A stretch of 37,766 bases of DNA from an uncultured Clostridia bacterium (GCA_944354265.1 CALVPX010000014.1:1-37766), one strand, 5' to 3'; shown: positions 1 to 8,928, counted from the stretch's first letter. Translations and numbers: made by a program. The notes: generated by a model not told the origin, from the letters alone.

Positions 1-89
1 TTATAAAATGATAACTTACGCCTTTCGGCGTCGCAGCTATCTATCATTGTCTTATTGCTGCATTAACTTTCGCCTTTGCGCGTATAAAC

Positions 90-118
90 ATTATATCTTA
101 ACTTTTAAAAAAACACAA
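90..118 (-). promoter_or_regulatory. Promoter reading off the left edge (probably tuf)
   Basis: On the minus strand there is TTGTGT (113-118), a 17-bp spacer and a perfect TATAAT (90-95). The predicted start is near position 83. The leader that follows can form a CGCC-GAAA-GGCG tetraloop hairpin at about 24-37. In most bacteria tuf follows fusA, so tuf is the likely target, but that gene lies outside the window. Confidence 0.5.
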
Positions 119-179
119 ATAATTTTCAATGTTTTTTATAAAAATTTGCGCGCTAAGGCATTTATTCATTTATTTTCAA

Positions 180-208
180 CGGTGGGCAGGCAATCGCCTG
201 CCTTACCG
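180..208 (-). terminator. Hairpin downstream of fusA
   Basis: A 7-bp perfect stem, GGCAGGC/GCCTGCC (185-191 with 196-202), has an AATC loop and is extended by CGGT/ACCG. It lies 11 bp past the fusA stop. There is no clean T-run right after it on the minus strand, so it may be a weak terminator, an mRNA-stabilising hairpin or a repeat remnant. Confidence 0.4.
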
Positions 209-218
209 CTACTTAATT

Positions 219-2330
219 TTAATTGGTGTTCCTCTTAGCTCTCTCGCCGATGACCTTTTCAGCTACCGACTTGGGAACTTCGGCATAGTGGTCGAACTGC
301 ATCGTGAACTGACCGCGACCCTGAGTGCGCGAACGGAGGTCGGTTGCATAGCCGAACATCTCTGAAAGGGGAACTTCGGCGTCGACTACTTTTGCGCCTG
401 CGCGGTCGTCGGTGGAGACGATTGTGCCGCGGCGGGCGGTTACGTTGCCCATGATGTCGCCGAAATAGTCGTCGGGAGTGATGACCTCAACCTTCATTAC
501 GGGTTCGAGAAGGACGGGCTTAGCCTTGGACATACCGTCCTTGAAGGCCATGGAGCCTGCGATTTGGAATGCCATTTCGGACGAGTCGACCTCGTGGAAG
601 GAGCCGTCGTAAACCTGAACCTTGAAGTCAACTACTTCGTAGCCTGCAAGGAAGCCGTTCTTTGCGGCGCCCTGAATGCCCTTGTCGATTGCGGGGATAT
701 ATTCCTTGGGAATGGAGCCGCCGACGGTGAGATCCTCGAACACATAGCCCGAACCGGGTTCGCCGGGAATGAGGTGAATTTTGCAGTGACCGTACTGACC
801 TTTACCACCCGACTGCCTCTTGTAGAGACCCTCTGCGTCGCAGGCCTGACGAATGGTTTCGCGGTAGGCGACCTGAGGAGCGCCGACATTGGCTTCTACC
901 TTGAATTCGCGGAGAAGTCTGTCGACGATGATATCGAGGTGAAGTTCGCCCATGCCGGCGATTATGGTCTGACCGGTCTCCTGATCGGTATAGGTCTTGA
1001 AAGTGGGATCCTCTTCTGCGAGCTTGATGAGCGCCATGGTCATCTTTTCCTGACCGGCCTTGGTCTTAGGCTCGATGGAGAGCTGAATGACGGGGTCGGA
1101 GAAGGTCATCTGCTCGAGAATGATGGGATGAGCTTCGTCGCAGAGGGTGTCGCCCGTGGTGGTGTCCTTTAAGCCGACGATGGCGCAGATGTCGCCCGAG
1201 TAGATCTTGGAGATCTCCATACGCGAATTTGCGTGCATTTGAACAAGACGGCCTACGCGCTCCCTCTTGCCCTTTGTGGAGTTATATACATAGGAGCCTG
1301 ACTCCAATACGCCGGAGTATGCTCTGAAATATGCGAGGCGGCCGACGAAGGGGTCGGTTGCGATCTTGAATGCAAGGCCGCAGAAGGGCTCGCCGTCGTC
1401 TGTCTTTCTCTCTTCCTCTTCGCCCGTATCGGGATTTACGCCCTTTACATGGTCGATATCGACGGGGGAAGGAAGGAAATCGACGATTGCGTCGAGGAGC
1501 ATCTGAACGCCCTTGTTCTTATAGCTCGAGCCGCAGAGAACGGGGGTGCACTTCATGGCGATGGTGGCCTTTCTTAAACCCTTGCGGATTTCTTCGGGGG
1601 TGAGTTCCATGGTTTCAAGGAACTTTTCCATGAGTTCGTCGTCGCCTTCTGCAGCGGCTTCCATTACGGCGAGGTGACCTGCTTCGGCAGCTTCCTGCAT
1701 GTCTGCGGGAATTTCTGCCTTGTGGTACTGCTTGCCGTCGTCAGAGTCGTAAATTTCGGCGTTCATTTCGATGAGGTCGACGATGCCTTTGAAGGTGTCC
1801 TCCTTGCCGATGGGCAGTTCTACGGGGACGGGATTGGTGTTGAGCCTCTCCTTCATCATCTTTACGGCGCGCTCGAAGTTTGCGCCGTTGATGTCCATCT
1901 TGTTGACGTAAGCTATGCGGGGAACCTTGTACTTATCTGCCTGACGCCATACGGTTTCAGACTGAGGTTCTACGCCGCCCTTTGCGCAGAAGGTTGCAAC
2001 TGCGCCGTCGAGAACGCGGAGCGAACGTTCAACTTCAACGGTGAAGTCAACGTGGCCCGGGGTATCAATGATGTTGATTCTGCATTCATCGGCCTTTGTC
2101 TTGCCCGTGCGCGTCCAATGGCAGGTGGTTGCGGCGGAGGTGATGGTTATACCTCTCTCTTGTTCCTGAACCATCCAGTCCATGGTGGCCGTGCCGTCGT
2201 GCGTTTCGCCGATTTTGTGGTTGATGCCTGTGTAGTAAAGGATACGCTCTGTCGTCGTCGTCTTGCCGGCGTCGATGTGAGCCATGATACCGATATTTCT
2301 TGTATGCGCTAAATCGTATTCTCTTGCCAT
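219..2330 (-). CDS. fusA: Translation elongation factor G
   Basis: EF-G is the GTPase that drives tRNA-mRNA translocation on the ribosome and, with RRF, ribosome recycling. The 703-residue product is full length. The G1 motif AHIDAGKT is at residues 17-24, G3 DTPGH at 89-93 and G4 NKMD at 143-146; the C-terminal domains IV and V ([10 protein letters not shown], RGxIxxxD region) are intact. The ATG is preceded by GGAGCG. It is the last visible gene of the rpsL-rpsG-fusA operon and starts 14 bp after the rpsG stop, so it is probably transcribed from the rpsL promoter. I see no sign of the divergent EF-G2 or TetM type. Confidence 0.98.
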   Translation of the reverse strand: MAREYDLAHTRNIGIMAHIDAGKTTTTERILYYTGINHKIGETHDGTATMDWMVQEQERGITITSAATTCHWTRTGKTKADECRINIIDTPGHVDFTVEVERSLRVLDGAVATFCAKGGVEPQSETVWRQADKYKVPRIAYVNKMDINGANFERAVKMMKERLNTNPVPVELPIGKEDTFKGIVDLIEMNAEIYDSDDGKQYHKAEIPADMQEAAEAGHLAVMEAAAEGDDELMEKFLETMELTPEEIRKGLRKATIAMKCTPVLCGSSYKNKGVQMLLDAIVDFLPSPVDIDHVKGVNPDTGEEEERKTDDGEPFCGLAFKIATDPFVGRLAYFRAYSGVLESGSYVYNSTKGKRERVGRLVQMHANSRMEISKIYSGDICAIVGLKDTTTGDTLCDEAHPIILEQMTFSDPVIQLSIEPKTKAGQEKMTMALIKLAEEDPTFKTYTDQETGQTIIAGMGELHLDIIVDRLLREFKVEANVGAPQVAYRETIRQACDAEGLYKRQSGGKGQYGHCKIHLIPGEPGSGYVFEDLTVGGSIPKEYIPAIDKGIQGAAKNGFLAGYEVVDFKVQVYDGSFHEVDSSEMAFQIAGSMAFKDGMSKAKPVLLEPVMKVEVITPDDYFGDIMGNVTARRGTIVSTDDRAGAKVVDAEVPLSEMFGYATDLRSRTQGRGQFTMQFDHYAEVPKSVAEKVIGERAKRNTN

Positions 2331-2344
2331 ATTTCACGCTCCGA

Positions 2345-2815
2345 TCAGAATCTGAAATGAGCGAAAGCCTTGTTGGCTTCTGCCATTCTGTGGGTATCTT
2401 CCTTCTTCTTTACAGATCCGCCGGTGTTGTTGTAAGCGTCCATGAGTTCGGCAGCAAGCTTGTTGCACATTTCCCTTTCGGAGCGCTTGCGGGTGTTGGT
2501 AACCAACCAACGGATGGCGAGGGTCTGACGCCTTTCGGGTCTGATTTCGATGGGCACCTGATAGTTGGCGCCGCCAACCCTCCTTGCTTTAACTTCCAAT
2601 ACGGGCATGATGTTGTTCATTGCCTGATTGAAGATATCCATGGGGTCTTGTCCGAGCTTTTCGCTCGCTATTTTGAAGGCGTCGTAGACGATCGCCTGTG
2701 CGGTACCTCTTTTGCCGTCGTACATGATTTGGTTGATGAGCTTTGTTACAACCTTTGAATTGTACACGGGATCGGGTAATACGTCCCTCTTGGGAACGTT
2801 TCCTCTTCTTGGCAT
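2345..2815 (-). CDS. rpsG: 30S ribosomal protein S7
   Basis: S7 is a primary 16S rRNA-binding protein that nucleates assembly of the 30S head and lies near the E site. The product has 156 residues, the normal family length, beginning [10 protein letters not shown]. The longer upstream reading frame is rejected because GGAGGA (2823-2828 on the plus strand as tcctcc) sits correctly in front of the ATG at 2815. It belongs to the str operon. The gap of 618 bp to rpsL is unusually long and is filled with repeat elements (see 2897-3398). Confidence 0.98.
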   Translation of the reverse strand: MPRRGNVPKRDVLPDPVYNSKVVTKLINQIMYDGKRGTAQAIVYDAFKIASEKLGQDPMDIFNQAMNNIMPVLEVKARRVGGANYQVPIEIRPERRQTLAIRWLVTNTRKRSEREMCNKLAAELMDAYNNTGGSVKKKEDTHRMAEANKAFAHFRF

Positions 2816-2896
2816 GTTATTATCCTCCTTTTTAAAATTTGTTTTTAAGGGTTTTAACCTTAAATGTAAATAAGCTATTACTTGCCGAAAAACAAA

Positions 2897-2995
2897 TCGC
2901 TCAAGTCGTACTCGCTGCGCTGCGTGCAACTTGCAGCGAGGTGCTGCGGTCGGCGGCGCTTAACGGCAGAAGTGAATTCCGCCTACGCCGCTCGT
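2897..2995. repeat. Two-hairpin intergenic element, copy 1 (family R2)
   Basis: It is homologous to 11928-12037. A first stem CTCGCTGC/GCAGCGAG (2911-2918 with 2933-2940) is followed by a nested hairpin: outer GCGGCG/CGCCGC (2953-2958 with 2986-2991), inner GGCAGAA/TTCCGCC (2965-2971 with 2977-2983) and loop GTGAA. The other copy keeps the same pairs with different bases. It lies between rpsL and rpsG. Whether it acts as RNA or is a miniature mobile element is unknown. Confidence 0.65.
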
Positions 2996-3020
2996 CTTTA
3001 AGTGTGCGCGAAGCGCGTTC

Positions 3021-3081
3021 CTCCCGCTGTCATCTTGAGCGACAGTCGAAAGATCTCGGAGCGGAGCGACGACAGCGGGAG
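3021..3081. repeat. Palindromic GTCATCTTGAG repeat (family R7), short form
   Basis: The inverted arms CTCCCGCT/AGCGGGAG enclose GTCATCTTGAGCG and TCGAAAGATC, the hallmark of a repeat found at least seven more times in the window. The same CTCCCGCT-flanked form occurs inverted at 19925-19986. No coding potential was recognised. Confidence 0.65.
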
Positions 3082-3234
3082 AAAAATACCCGCATTTTTC
3101 GTGCGCTTAGACTTATGAGTAAAATGTATCGGTAGCAAATCTTCTCCGCGGGATAGCCGCGAATACTGCCTATTCTTTGTCGGTTAAAGGGTAGATATAT
3201 TCCAACACAAGAATAAACATAAATGATATCTCTC

Positions 3235-3398
3235 GCAAAAGTCTTGGCAGGCGATGCCTGCGACTTTGCGCGACTTTGAGAGGCCTGCCTCTCTTGCCGC
3301 GACCACTATGTCGCCCTCGGTTATATAGTCGCGGCAATTCACTCCGCTGAGGTCGAGGTATCGACAAATTGGGTCTGCTGCGGGGAAATCAATTCCCC
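3235..3398. repeat. Multi-hairpin structured element, copy A (family R1)
   Basis: Five successive stems are visible: 3235-3269; GAGAGGC/GCCTCTC (3278-3293); TTGCCGCGAC/GTCGCGGCAA (3294-3303 with 3328-3337, 24-nt loop); GTCGA-GGTA-TCGAC (3352-3365); and GGGGAA/TTCCCC (3382-3398). The second copy at 28976-29155 has the same order, identical loop length in the third stem and compensating base changes. It lies in the rpsL-rpsG gap. It resembles no RNA family I can name. Confidence 0.65.
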
Positions 3399-3410
3399 TT
3401 GCAACGCTTA

Positions 3411-3432
3411 TTATTATATAATGATATAATAA
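3411..3432 (-). other. AT hairpin just after rpsL stop
   Basis: A perfect 9-bp AT-only stem, TTATTATAT/ATATAATAA (3411-3419 with 3424-3432), immediately follows the rpsL stop codon. It is too weak to be a classical terminator and may mark an mRNA processing point between rpsL and the element-filled gap. Confidence 0.4.
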
Positions 3433-3433
3433 A

Positions 3434-3808
3434 TTATGACTTAGGTTTTTTAGCGCCGTAAAGCGAACGACTACGCTTACGCTTTGAAACGCCGGCGGTG
3501 TCGAGTGCGCCACGGATGATGTGGTAACGAACGCCGGGAAGGTCCTTTACACGGCCGCCGCGGATGAGAACTGAAGAGTGCTCCTGAAGGTTGTGACCTT
3601 CGCCGGGGATGTAGACCGTACCTTCCTGCTTATTTGTAAGGCGAACCCTTGCAATTTTACGGATAGCCGAGTTGGGCTTTTTGGGTGTAGTGGTAGTAAC
3701 GGAGATGCAAACTCCGCGCTTCTGAGGGCAGTTGTCCAAAATGGGCGACTTGCTCTTGTAAACCTGCTTTTCCCTTCCGTGTTTGATAAGCTGATTGATT
3801 GTAGGCAT
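3434..3808 (-). CDS. rpsL: 30S ribosomal protein S12
   Basis: S12 lies at the interface of the 30S decoding centre and helps control accuracy. The product has 124 residues starting [10 protein letters not shown]; the upstream extension of the frame is discarded because a TTTCCTCC complement (GGAGGAAA) precedes this ATG. The streptomycin-relevant positions are wild type: K43 within TPKKPNS, and K88 followed by D89 ([10 protein letters not shown]). The gene begins the str operon here: no rpoC lies immediately upstream and a strong own promoter is present at 3993-4021. Confidence 0.98.
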   Translation of the reverse strand: MPTINQLIKHGREKQVYKSKSPILDNCPQKRGVCISVTTTTPKKPNSAIRKIARVRLTNKQEGTVYIPGEGHNLQEHSSVLIRGGRVKDLPGVRYHIIRGALDTAGVSKRKRSRSLYGAKKPKS

Positions 3809-3992
3809 TTTGTTTCCTCCTTGTATTACTCGGTAACGTTTGAAAAAGCTATGCGCGATGCATATTTCCAAACTACCTGTGGAATATATCTTCGACCTGC
3901 ACACCCTTAAATGCAAATCAAAAGAAGCAAAAAAATAACTTTTGCCGCTTGCTTAGCATAGCAACCCACACTAAACATTAACAGCAAAAGCT

Positions 3993-4021
3993 ATTCTAAC
4001 AAAGCGACGCCCAATTGTCAA
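3993..4021 (-). promoter_or_regulatory. Promoter of the str operon
   Basis: The minus strand reads TTGACA (4016-4021), exactly 17 bp, then TAGAAT (3993-3998). The predicted start near 3986 gives a 5' leader of about 178 nt before rpsL. The segment 3809-3986 shows no gene; its length is compatible with autoregulation by a ribosomal protein, which I cannot demonstrate. Confidence 0.75.
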
Positions 4022-4072
4022 CAAAATGAGCGAAAAATTTTAAAAAAATATATATATCGGGAGACGAATAAC

Positions 4073-4122
4073 GTGAAATTCACGCTGCGCGCGAGTGAAG
4101 CTCCGCTTACGCGGAGTGAAAT
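4073..4122. repeat. Degenerate GTGAA hairpin array (family R3)
   Basis: Units of GTGAA(G) are separated by short palindromes, including CTCCGC-TTAC-GCGGAG. It looks like a worn version of the GTGAAGT arrays at 19675, 24126 and 34263. The stretch 4022-4306 otherwise holds only the next repeat. Confidence 0.5.
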
Positions 4123-4131
4123 ACCGCCCAT

Positions 4132-4247
4132 AAGCTTCCCCTTAGTTAAGGGGAAGTGGCGCGGACGCGCCGATAGGGTTTGTAAATAAAGAAAAAACCC
4201 TTCAGTCTCCCTACGGTCGACAGCTCCCCTTTAAAAAAAGTGGAGCC
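4132..4247. repeat. Hairpin-ended inverted-repeat element (family R4), divergent copy
   Basis: The left end has a terminal hairpin CTTCCCCTTAG/AAGGGGAAG, then the hairpin GGCGCG-GAC-GCGCC, then GATAGGGTTTGT. The right end is the inverse arrangement (ACCCTTCAGTC ... CAGCTCCCC, ending GGAGCC). The architecture matches the copies at 13413, 15162, 33043 and 37591, but the end sequences differ (CCCTTAG rather than CCCTTGTGT). Confidence 0.55.
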
Positions 4248-4306
4248 TACAATAAGGTATTACGCCTTCGGCGCATTATTTCTACCGAGAACGCAAGCCG
4301 CGTACT

Positions 4307-5269
4307 TCACTTATTTGTTATTTCCGTAAGGAAATTTTCGTAGTCCTCCCTGCCCGCCTTTTCAAAGTCGATGGCGGCATAGGGGTGGACGTCGTTCAAG
4401 CCCGTCAGAAGGTAAGGGGTGTCGTACCCCCACACCACGCCGCTACGCTTTAAGGGCAGCATATGTTCGCGGACAAAGCGCAGAATGGGATTTATGTTGT
4501 AGCGGGGGCTGCGCAGATAGCCTATGAGCGCCTCCGAAAAGCAGTTGCCCGCTCCCCTGCCCATGCCGCTGACCGTTGCGTCGAGGTAGTTGACGCCCCT
4601 GTCAATGGCGGTTATGGTGTTTGCAAAGGCGAGCTGTTGATTGTTGTGGGCATGCACGCCAAGCTGTTTGCCGTACTTATAGGCAATTTCGCCGTACATG
4701 TCGCACAGCCGCGACATATCTGCGGGATAGAGCGAGCCGAAACTGTCGACAATGTAAATTATGTCGACGGGGGACTGCGCTATCTTTTGCACCGACGCCT
4801 TTACGTCGGCGATGTCCTCGTGCGAGACTGCCATTATGTTGCAGCTTGTCAAATAGCCCATATCGTGGCAGTAACCTATCATCTGCACGGCCTCGTCGGT
4901 CTGACGGACGTAGGTCGCGATGCGGTACATGTCTATGACCGACCTGTCCTTGGGCAACACCTCCGTCTTTAAATCGACCCTGCCCACGTCGGACATGACG
5001 GCTATCTTCATGTCCGTTTTATTTTCGCCAACGACGGCGCGGATGCTGCCCTCTTGACAGAATTTCCATTCGCCGAACTTTGTCACGTCGAACAGCTTTT
5101 TGGACACCTTGTAGCCGAATTCCATTATGTCGACGCCCGCCTGCACGTTGGCGGCATACAGCGCCGCGGCAAAGCCTTGGGGGAAGTAAAAATTGTTGAC
5201 TATACCCCCGTCGCGCAATGTGGCGTCCACCACCTTTATGTCCTTTCTGCAAGGCTCAACATTAATCAT
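4307..5269 (-). CDS. DRE-TIM metallolyase family aldolase (HMGL-like)
   Basis: The 320-residue protein has the TIM-barrel fold signature of the HMG-CoA lyase / isopropylmalate synthase / 4-hydroxy-2-oxovalerate aldolase superfamily: DATLRDGG at residues 15-22 (catalytic Arg19, metal-binding Asp20) and the metal-binding HAHN at 206-209 (His206, His208). VDSFGSLYP (174-182) and the Gly-rich SGMGRGAGN (234-242) are also typical. Only the barrel is present; there is no regulatory or communication domain, so it is not a standard LeuA. A pyruvate-dependent aldolase activity resembling 4-hydroxy-2-oxovalerate aldolase is plausible, but the substrate is unknown. It stands alone between repeats with its own promoter. 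The ATG is preceded by GGAG about 10 nt upstream. Confidence 0.85.
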   Translation of the reverse strand: MINVEPCRKDIKVVDATLRDGGIVNNFYFPQGFAAALYAANVQAGVDIMEFGYKVSKKLFDVTKFGEWKFCQEGSIRAVVGENKTDMKIAVMSDVGRVDLKTEVLPKDRSVIDMYRIATYVRQTDEAVQMIGYCHDMGYLTSCNIMAVSHEDIADVKASVQKIAQSPVDIIYIVDSFGSLYPADMSRLCDMYGEIAYKYGKQLGVHAHNNQQLAFANTITAIDRGVNYLDATVSGMGRGAGNCFSEALIGYLRSPRYNINPILRFVREHMLPLKRSGVVWGYDTPYLLTGLNDVHPYAAIDFEKAGREDYENFLTEITNK

Positions 5270-5302
5270 AAAAACTTATCTCCGTTGTGCAATATCCTTT
5301 TT

Positions 5303-5331
5303 ATATTAGCATATATGTGCGGAGATGTCAA
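5303..5331 (-). promoter_or_regulatory. Promoter of the DRE-TIM aldolase gene
   Basis: The minus strand reads TTGACA (5326-5331), 17 bp, TAATAT (5303-5308). The predicted start near 5296 leaves a leader of about 27 nt containing the ribosome-binding site. Confidence 0.75.
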
Positions 5332-5355
5332 ACCACTTTTAAGGCACGCCGCACA

Positions 5356-6822
5356 CTATGCGCGGGCGGAGGAGCCGAGATCCTTAAAGGTAAACTGAGA
5401 GAATTGAACCTCGACGTGGCGGCAGGCGAACAGACAGAGATAGTCACTTGCGCCGTCGGATGCGGCGAGGTCGAAGTCGTACCATGTGCGGGAGAAACCG
5501 TTTACCTGAGCGCGTATCTGCTGATTGACCTTTGTTATGGTCAGCTCAAAGGTCGCACCTGCGGCCATGCTTACGGCATTTTCCTCCCGCTTGAGCATTC
5601 CGCCCTCGCGGCAGAATACGGCGCGGCCGTCGGCAATGGCGGCGGCTATGTAGTTGGAGTTGAGCGAGGGAACGTATTGGTCGGCATATATGTCGTCGCG
5701 AAGCATCATTCCGAAGGCCGTCTGCCCGTCGGCGCCGTCACCAAATTTAAGCACTCGGCAACGCACAGACGCGGTGAAATTTTGACCTGCGGGCAGCTGC
5801 ACAAAGGCTGCGGCGAAGCCGTCCGTCTTGGAGCTTATCTTGCCGCGGGGTACAACGCTTAAGTTGCCCAATTTAATGTTGCCGCCCTCCCCCTCCACGG
5901 TAAATTCGGGAATGTGCTCGACTCCGCCGAAGTCGCCCATGACTGTTGCGTACCACGGGGCGGGAAGTTTGAAGTGCAGCTTGCCCGCCATATCGCCGTT
6001 GAAGGGCACATACTGCGGCTCCGAATAGTTGCGGTTGATTGCCTGCTCAAGCTCGCCTTCGGCGGGCGGGATGAGGTCGTCCTTGAGATAATTTTTAAGG
6101 GGGTCGTCCGACTGCGACAGGGCGACGGCCCATTCGTATGCCGTCCACGCGGCGCCGTATTTGTTGAGGTGGGTGCCGTCCAACCCTGCGGGAACGCCGT
6201 GCGACGTGCCCGCCCACGCGTGGAACTCAGCCGCTCTTTTGTGCCCGACCTTTAAGTAGCGGGCCATGGACGAGGCAGTCAAATCGACGACGGTGACGCC
6301 GACGGCCTGCCCCAATTTGCGGATGGCTGCAGGATAGTCGCCGCCCTCGAACCCGCCGCCCGTCTGCGTTATGTGGCCGCATGTGCCCGAGTAGTCGTCC
6401 TCCTCCGACAGGCGGACGATGGGCGTGCACAGTATGGGAGTCGCGCCGCGGTCGCGGGCGAGACAGATATAATTTTTATACAGGTTGTGCCTGAACGAGA
6501 GGCCGCGGGAGGTGTCCTCCTCGGTGTAGGGCGTGTTGGGATTGGTGTAGCGCTCCTCCTCCCGCTTTTCGTCGTTGTGGCCGAAGCCTATGACGAGGAA
6601 GTCGCCGTGGGAGAGGTCTGCCCTGAGCCGGGCGTAGTTTGGCTCGGACAAAAAGCTCTTGGAGCTGCGACCCGAAAGGGCGAGGTTGACCACCTTTACG
6701 CCCTCCTTAAAGTAGCGGCCAAGCTGCGTGCCGTAGCCGTAGCGGGAGAGATAATATTTGTCGTCAAAGGAGCTGACTATGCTGTCGCCGACGACGTAGA
6801 CCGTGGGATATGCCTTAATCAA
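5356..6822 (-). CDS. SGNH/GDSL hydrolase with C-terminal accessory domain
   Basis: This is a predicted esterase of the SGNH fold, closest in pattern to rhamnogalacturonan acetylesterases that deacetylate plant pectin. Block I is VVGDS (nucleophile Ser14), block II ends in SGRSSKSF (Gly51), block III is GFGHND (Gly81, Asn84 region) and block V is DGTHLNKYG (Asp215, His218). Residues from about 250 to 488 form a second, beta-rich region of the kind seen in carbohydrate-binding or LamG-like modules; I cannot name it. No signal peptide is visible, so it may act in the cytosol. The start is TTG, overlapping the recG stop (TTGA); no later start would keep the catalytic Ser. AAAGGA lies upstream within recG, so translation is coupled to recG. 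Confidence 0.85.
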   Translation of the reverse strand: MIKAYPTVYVVGDSIVSSFDDKYYLSRYGYGTQLGRYFKEGVKVVNLALSGRSSKSFLSEPNYARLRADLSHGDFLVIGFGHNDEKREEERYTNPNTPYTEEDTSRGLSFRHNLYKNYICLARDRGATPILCTPIVRLSEEDDYSGTCGHITQTGGGFEGGDYPAAIRKLGQAVGVTVVDLTASSMARYLKVGHKRAAEFHAWAGTSHGVPAGLDGTHLNKYGAAWTAYEWAVALSQSDDPLKNYLKDDLIPPAEGELEQAINRNYSEPQYVPFNGDMAGKLHFKLPAPWYATVMGDFGGVEHIPEFTVEGEGGNIKLGNLSVVPRGKISSKTDGFAAAFVQLPAGQNFTASVRCRVLKFGDGADGQTAFGMMLRDDIYADQYVPSLNSNYIAAAIADGRAVFCREGGMLKREENAVSMAAGATFELTITKVNQQIRAQVNGFSRTWYDFDLAASDGASDYLCLFACRHVEVQFSQFTFKDLGSSARA

Positions 6823-8825
6823 TTGAGTATAACGTCCTTTAATTTATTATATTTGCTCATCGCCGCGGCGCGCAGGGCGGTTATGTCGAACCCGCCCGAG
6901 AATGCGTCGTCGGAGATGCTCTTTGCGGTGAAGATTGCCGACACGGGGAAGCGCAGATTCTTTAAATCGGTCATTACATGGCCGCTCTGACGGGTGCCCA
7001 TAAAGTCGCCCCCGCCGCGCATCTGCAGGTCGCTTTCGGCAATGGCGAAGCCGTCGGAATTGTTCTTGAGCACGGACAGGCGCTGACGGGCGACATCCGT
7101 ATCGCTGCCCATTAAGAGGAAGCAGTAGCTCTTTTTGTCCCCCCTGCCCACTCTGCCGCGCAGCTGATGGAGCTGCGAGAGGCCGAAGCGTTCGGCATTG
7201 TAGATGACCATTATGGTGGCGTTGGGCACGTCGACGCCCACCTCTATGACCGTGGTGGAGACGAGAACGTCGTACTCCCGGTTGCGGAAGGCGGTCATCA
7301 CCTCGTCCTTCTGCTTGTCCTTGAGTTTGCCGTGCATGAGCCCCAAGCGCACGCCGGGCATCTTTTTGGTGAGCTCCTCGTAGAGTTCGGTGACGGACAT
7401 CACGGTGCCCTCGTCGTCGCCCTCTATCTTGGGGCAGACGAAGTATGCCTGCGTGCCCTTCTTCACCTCGGCGGAGATGTAGGCGAGCATGTCCGCATAT
7501 CTGCGCTCGGGAATGATTGAGGTGGATATATCCTGCCGCGAACGCGGTTTGTCCTTGATTGTGGTGACGTCGAGATCGCCGTAAAAGATGAGGGTTAAAG
7601 TGCGCGGAATGGGCGTAGCCGACATGACTAAGGTATCCACCGCGCCGCCCTTGCCCGTGAGCGAAGCCCTCTGCCCCACGCCGAAGCGGTGCTGTTCGTC
7701 GCAGACGACGAGTGAGAGATCAGCAAAGAGCACGTCGCCCTGAATGAGGGCGTGCGTGCCGCAGACGGCGTTTATGCTGCCGTCGGCAAGCCCCTTCTTT
7801 ATGGCCCTCTTCTGTGCGGCGGGGGTTGAGCCGGAGAGAAATTCCACCCTGTACTCGGGCAGATATCTTTGAATGAGCGCGGCATTTTGGCGGGCCAACA
7901 CCTCCGTGGGGGCGAGCATTGCCGCCTGATGACCGGACTTGACCGCCATATATATGGCGGCGAGCGCCACCGCCGTCTTGCCGCTGCCCACATCGCCCTG
8001 AATGAGCCTGTTCATTACCTTGGGCGATTTGAGGTCGGTATATATGGCGTTGACCGCCTCCTTCTGTCCGTCGGTGAACTCGAAGGGGAAGCGCGAAGTG
8101 AAGTTTTTTACATCCTCCGCCGTCGCCGAATAGGCGTTGAGGCGGGCGGTTTCGCCGTCGCCCTTTATTATTTTGAAGGCGGAGATGAGCAGAAAGTACT
8201 CCTCTATCGCCACGCGCTCGGCGGCGAGGGCGGCGCCCTCCGCGCCCGTAGGCATGTGCACGCTGACATAGGCGGACTTTAAGTCCAAAAGGTTGTACTT
8301 TTTCTGCAGGGCGTAGGGTATGGCGCTGACGATGGGAACGTTGTTTAAAGCCTGCCTTATAGCCATGCGCATGGCGCCCTGAGTGAGCGAGCCCGCGAGG
8401 GGATAGACGGGCACATATCCCTTGAGCTTTAAGTTGTTGTCCGCCCGCTCGAAGGTGGGGTTGACCATGGAGGCGCCGAGACCGTACTTGTTCTGCACTC
8501 GGCCGTAAAAGAGGTATTCGCCGCAACTGAGTTTGGTGGCCACATATGGCTGATTGAACCATATCGCCTGAAACAGATAGTCGCCCTGACGGCAGAGCGC
8601 CTTTACATAGGGGCGCTTTGAATAGCGGTTGAACTCGACGTTTAAAACCTCGCACAGCGTCAAGATTACGTCGTTGTGGTAGGCGGAGGCTATTGTGTCC
8701 GTGCGCGTCAGGTCGAGATAGTCACGCGGAAAATGGCGGACTAAATCTTCCTGCGAAAAGATATTCAGTTTGTTGAAGTCCTTCTCCCTCTTTTCGGAGA
8801 CGTACTTTAGCTTTTTAAGGTCCAT
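6819..8825 (-). CDS. recG: ATP-dependent DNA helicase RecG
   Basis: RecG is a superfamily 2 helicase that remodels stalled forks and branched DNA. The 668-residue product has an N-terminal wedge/OB region (about 1-240), Walker A GDVGSGKT at 277-284, DEQH at 376-379, and the C-terminal helicase motifs including the QLRGRVGRG segment near residue 570. Its position downstream of yloU-yloV matches the B. subtilis order, without sdaAB-sdaAA. No clear Shine-Dalgarno precedes the ATG at 8825 and a bidirectional terminator lies at 8902-8928, so it probably has its own start of transcription. Confidence 0.97.
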   Translation of the reverse strand: MDLKKLKYVSEKREKDFNKLNIFSQEDLVRHFPRDYLDLTRTDTIASAYHNDVILTLCEVLNVEFNRYSKRPYVKALCRQGDYLFQAIWFNQPYVATKLSCGEYLFYGRVQNKYGLGASMVNPTFERADNNLKLKGYVPVYPLAGSLTQGAMRMAIRQALNNVPIVSAIPYALQKKYNLLDLKSAYVSVHMPTGAEGAALAAERVAIEEYFLLISAFKIIKGDGETARLNAYSATAEDVKNFTSRFPFEFTDGQKEAVNAIYTDLKSPKVMNRLIQGDVGSGKTAVALAAIYMAVKSGHQAAMLAPTEVLARQNAALIQRYLPEYRVEFLSGSTPAAQKRAIKKGLADGSINAVCGTHALIQGDVLFADLSLVVCDEQHRFGVGQRASLTGKGGAVDTLVMSATPIPRTLTLIFYGDLDVTTIKDKPRSRQDISTSIIPERRYADMLAYISAEVKKGTQAYFVCPKIEGDDEGTVMSVTELYEELTKKMPGVRLGLMHGKLKDKQKDEVMTAFRNREYDVLVSTTVIEVGVDVPNATIMVIYNAERFGLSQLHQLRGRVGRGDKKSYCFLLMGSDTDVARQRLSVLKNNSDGFAIAESDLQMRGGGDFMGTRQSGHVMTDLKNLRFPVSAIFTAKSISDDAFSGGFDITALRAAAMSKYNKLKDVILN

Positions 8826-8901
8826 GGCTGTATGCGGCTTTTATAATTAATATTGTGCGGCGGAAAGTGCCCGCCTCCGTTTTCTGAATTAATTATAACA
8901 C

Positions 8902-8928
8902 AAAAAGGCGAGCGGTGCTCGCCTTTTT
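8902..8928 (-). terminator. Bidirectional terminator between yloV and recG
   Basis: The stem GGCGAGC/GCTCGCC (8907-8913 with 8917-8923) has a GGT loop and is flanked by A5 and T5. It can act on either strand; on the minus strand it would separate the yloU-yloV unit from recG. Confidence 0.75.

Noticed and set aside
564-1172. 202-codon plus-strand frame opposite fusA
   Set aside because: It is a shadow of the fusA codon pattern. Long antisense frames opposite recG, fakA, rpe, priA and the dehydrogenases are of the same kind.
3170-3513. Minus-strand frames of 65 and 109 codons between rpsG and rpsL
   Set aside because: They run through the R1 element and into rpsL in another frame. The similarity of one frame to the other R1 copy follows from DNA-level repeat conservation, and no ribosome-binding site is present.
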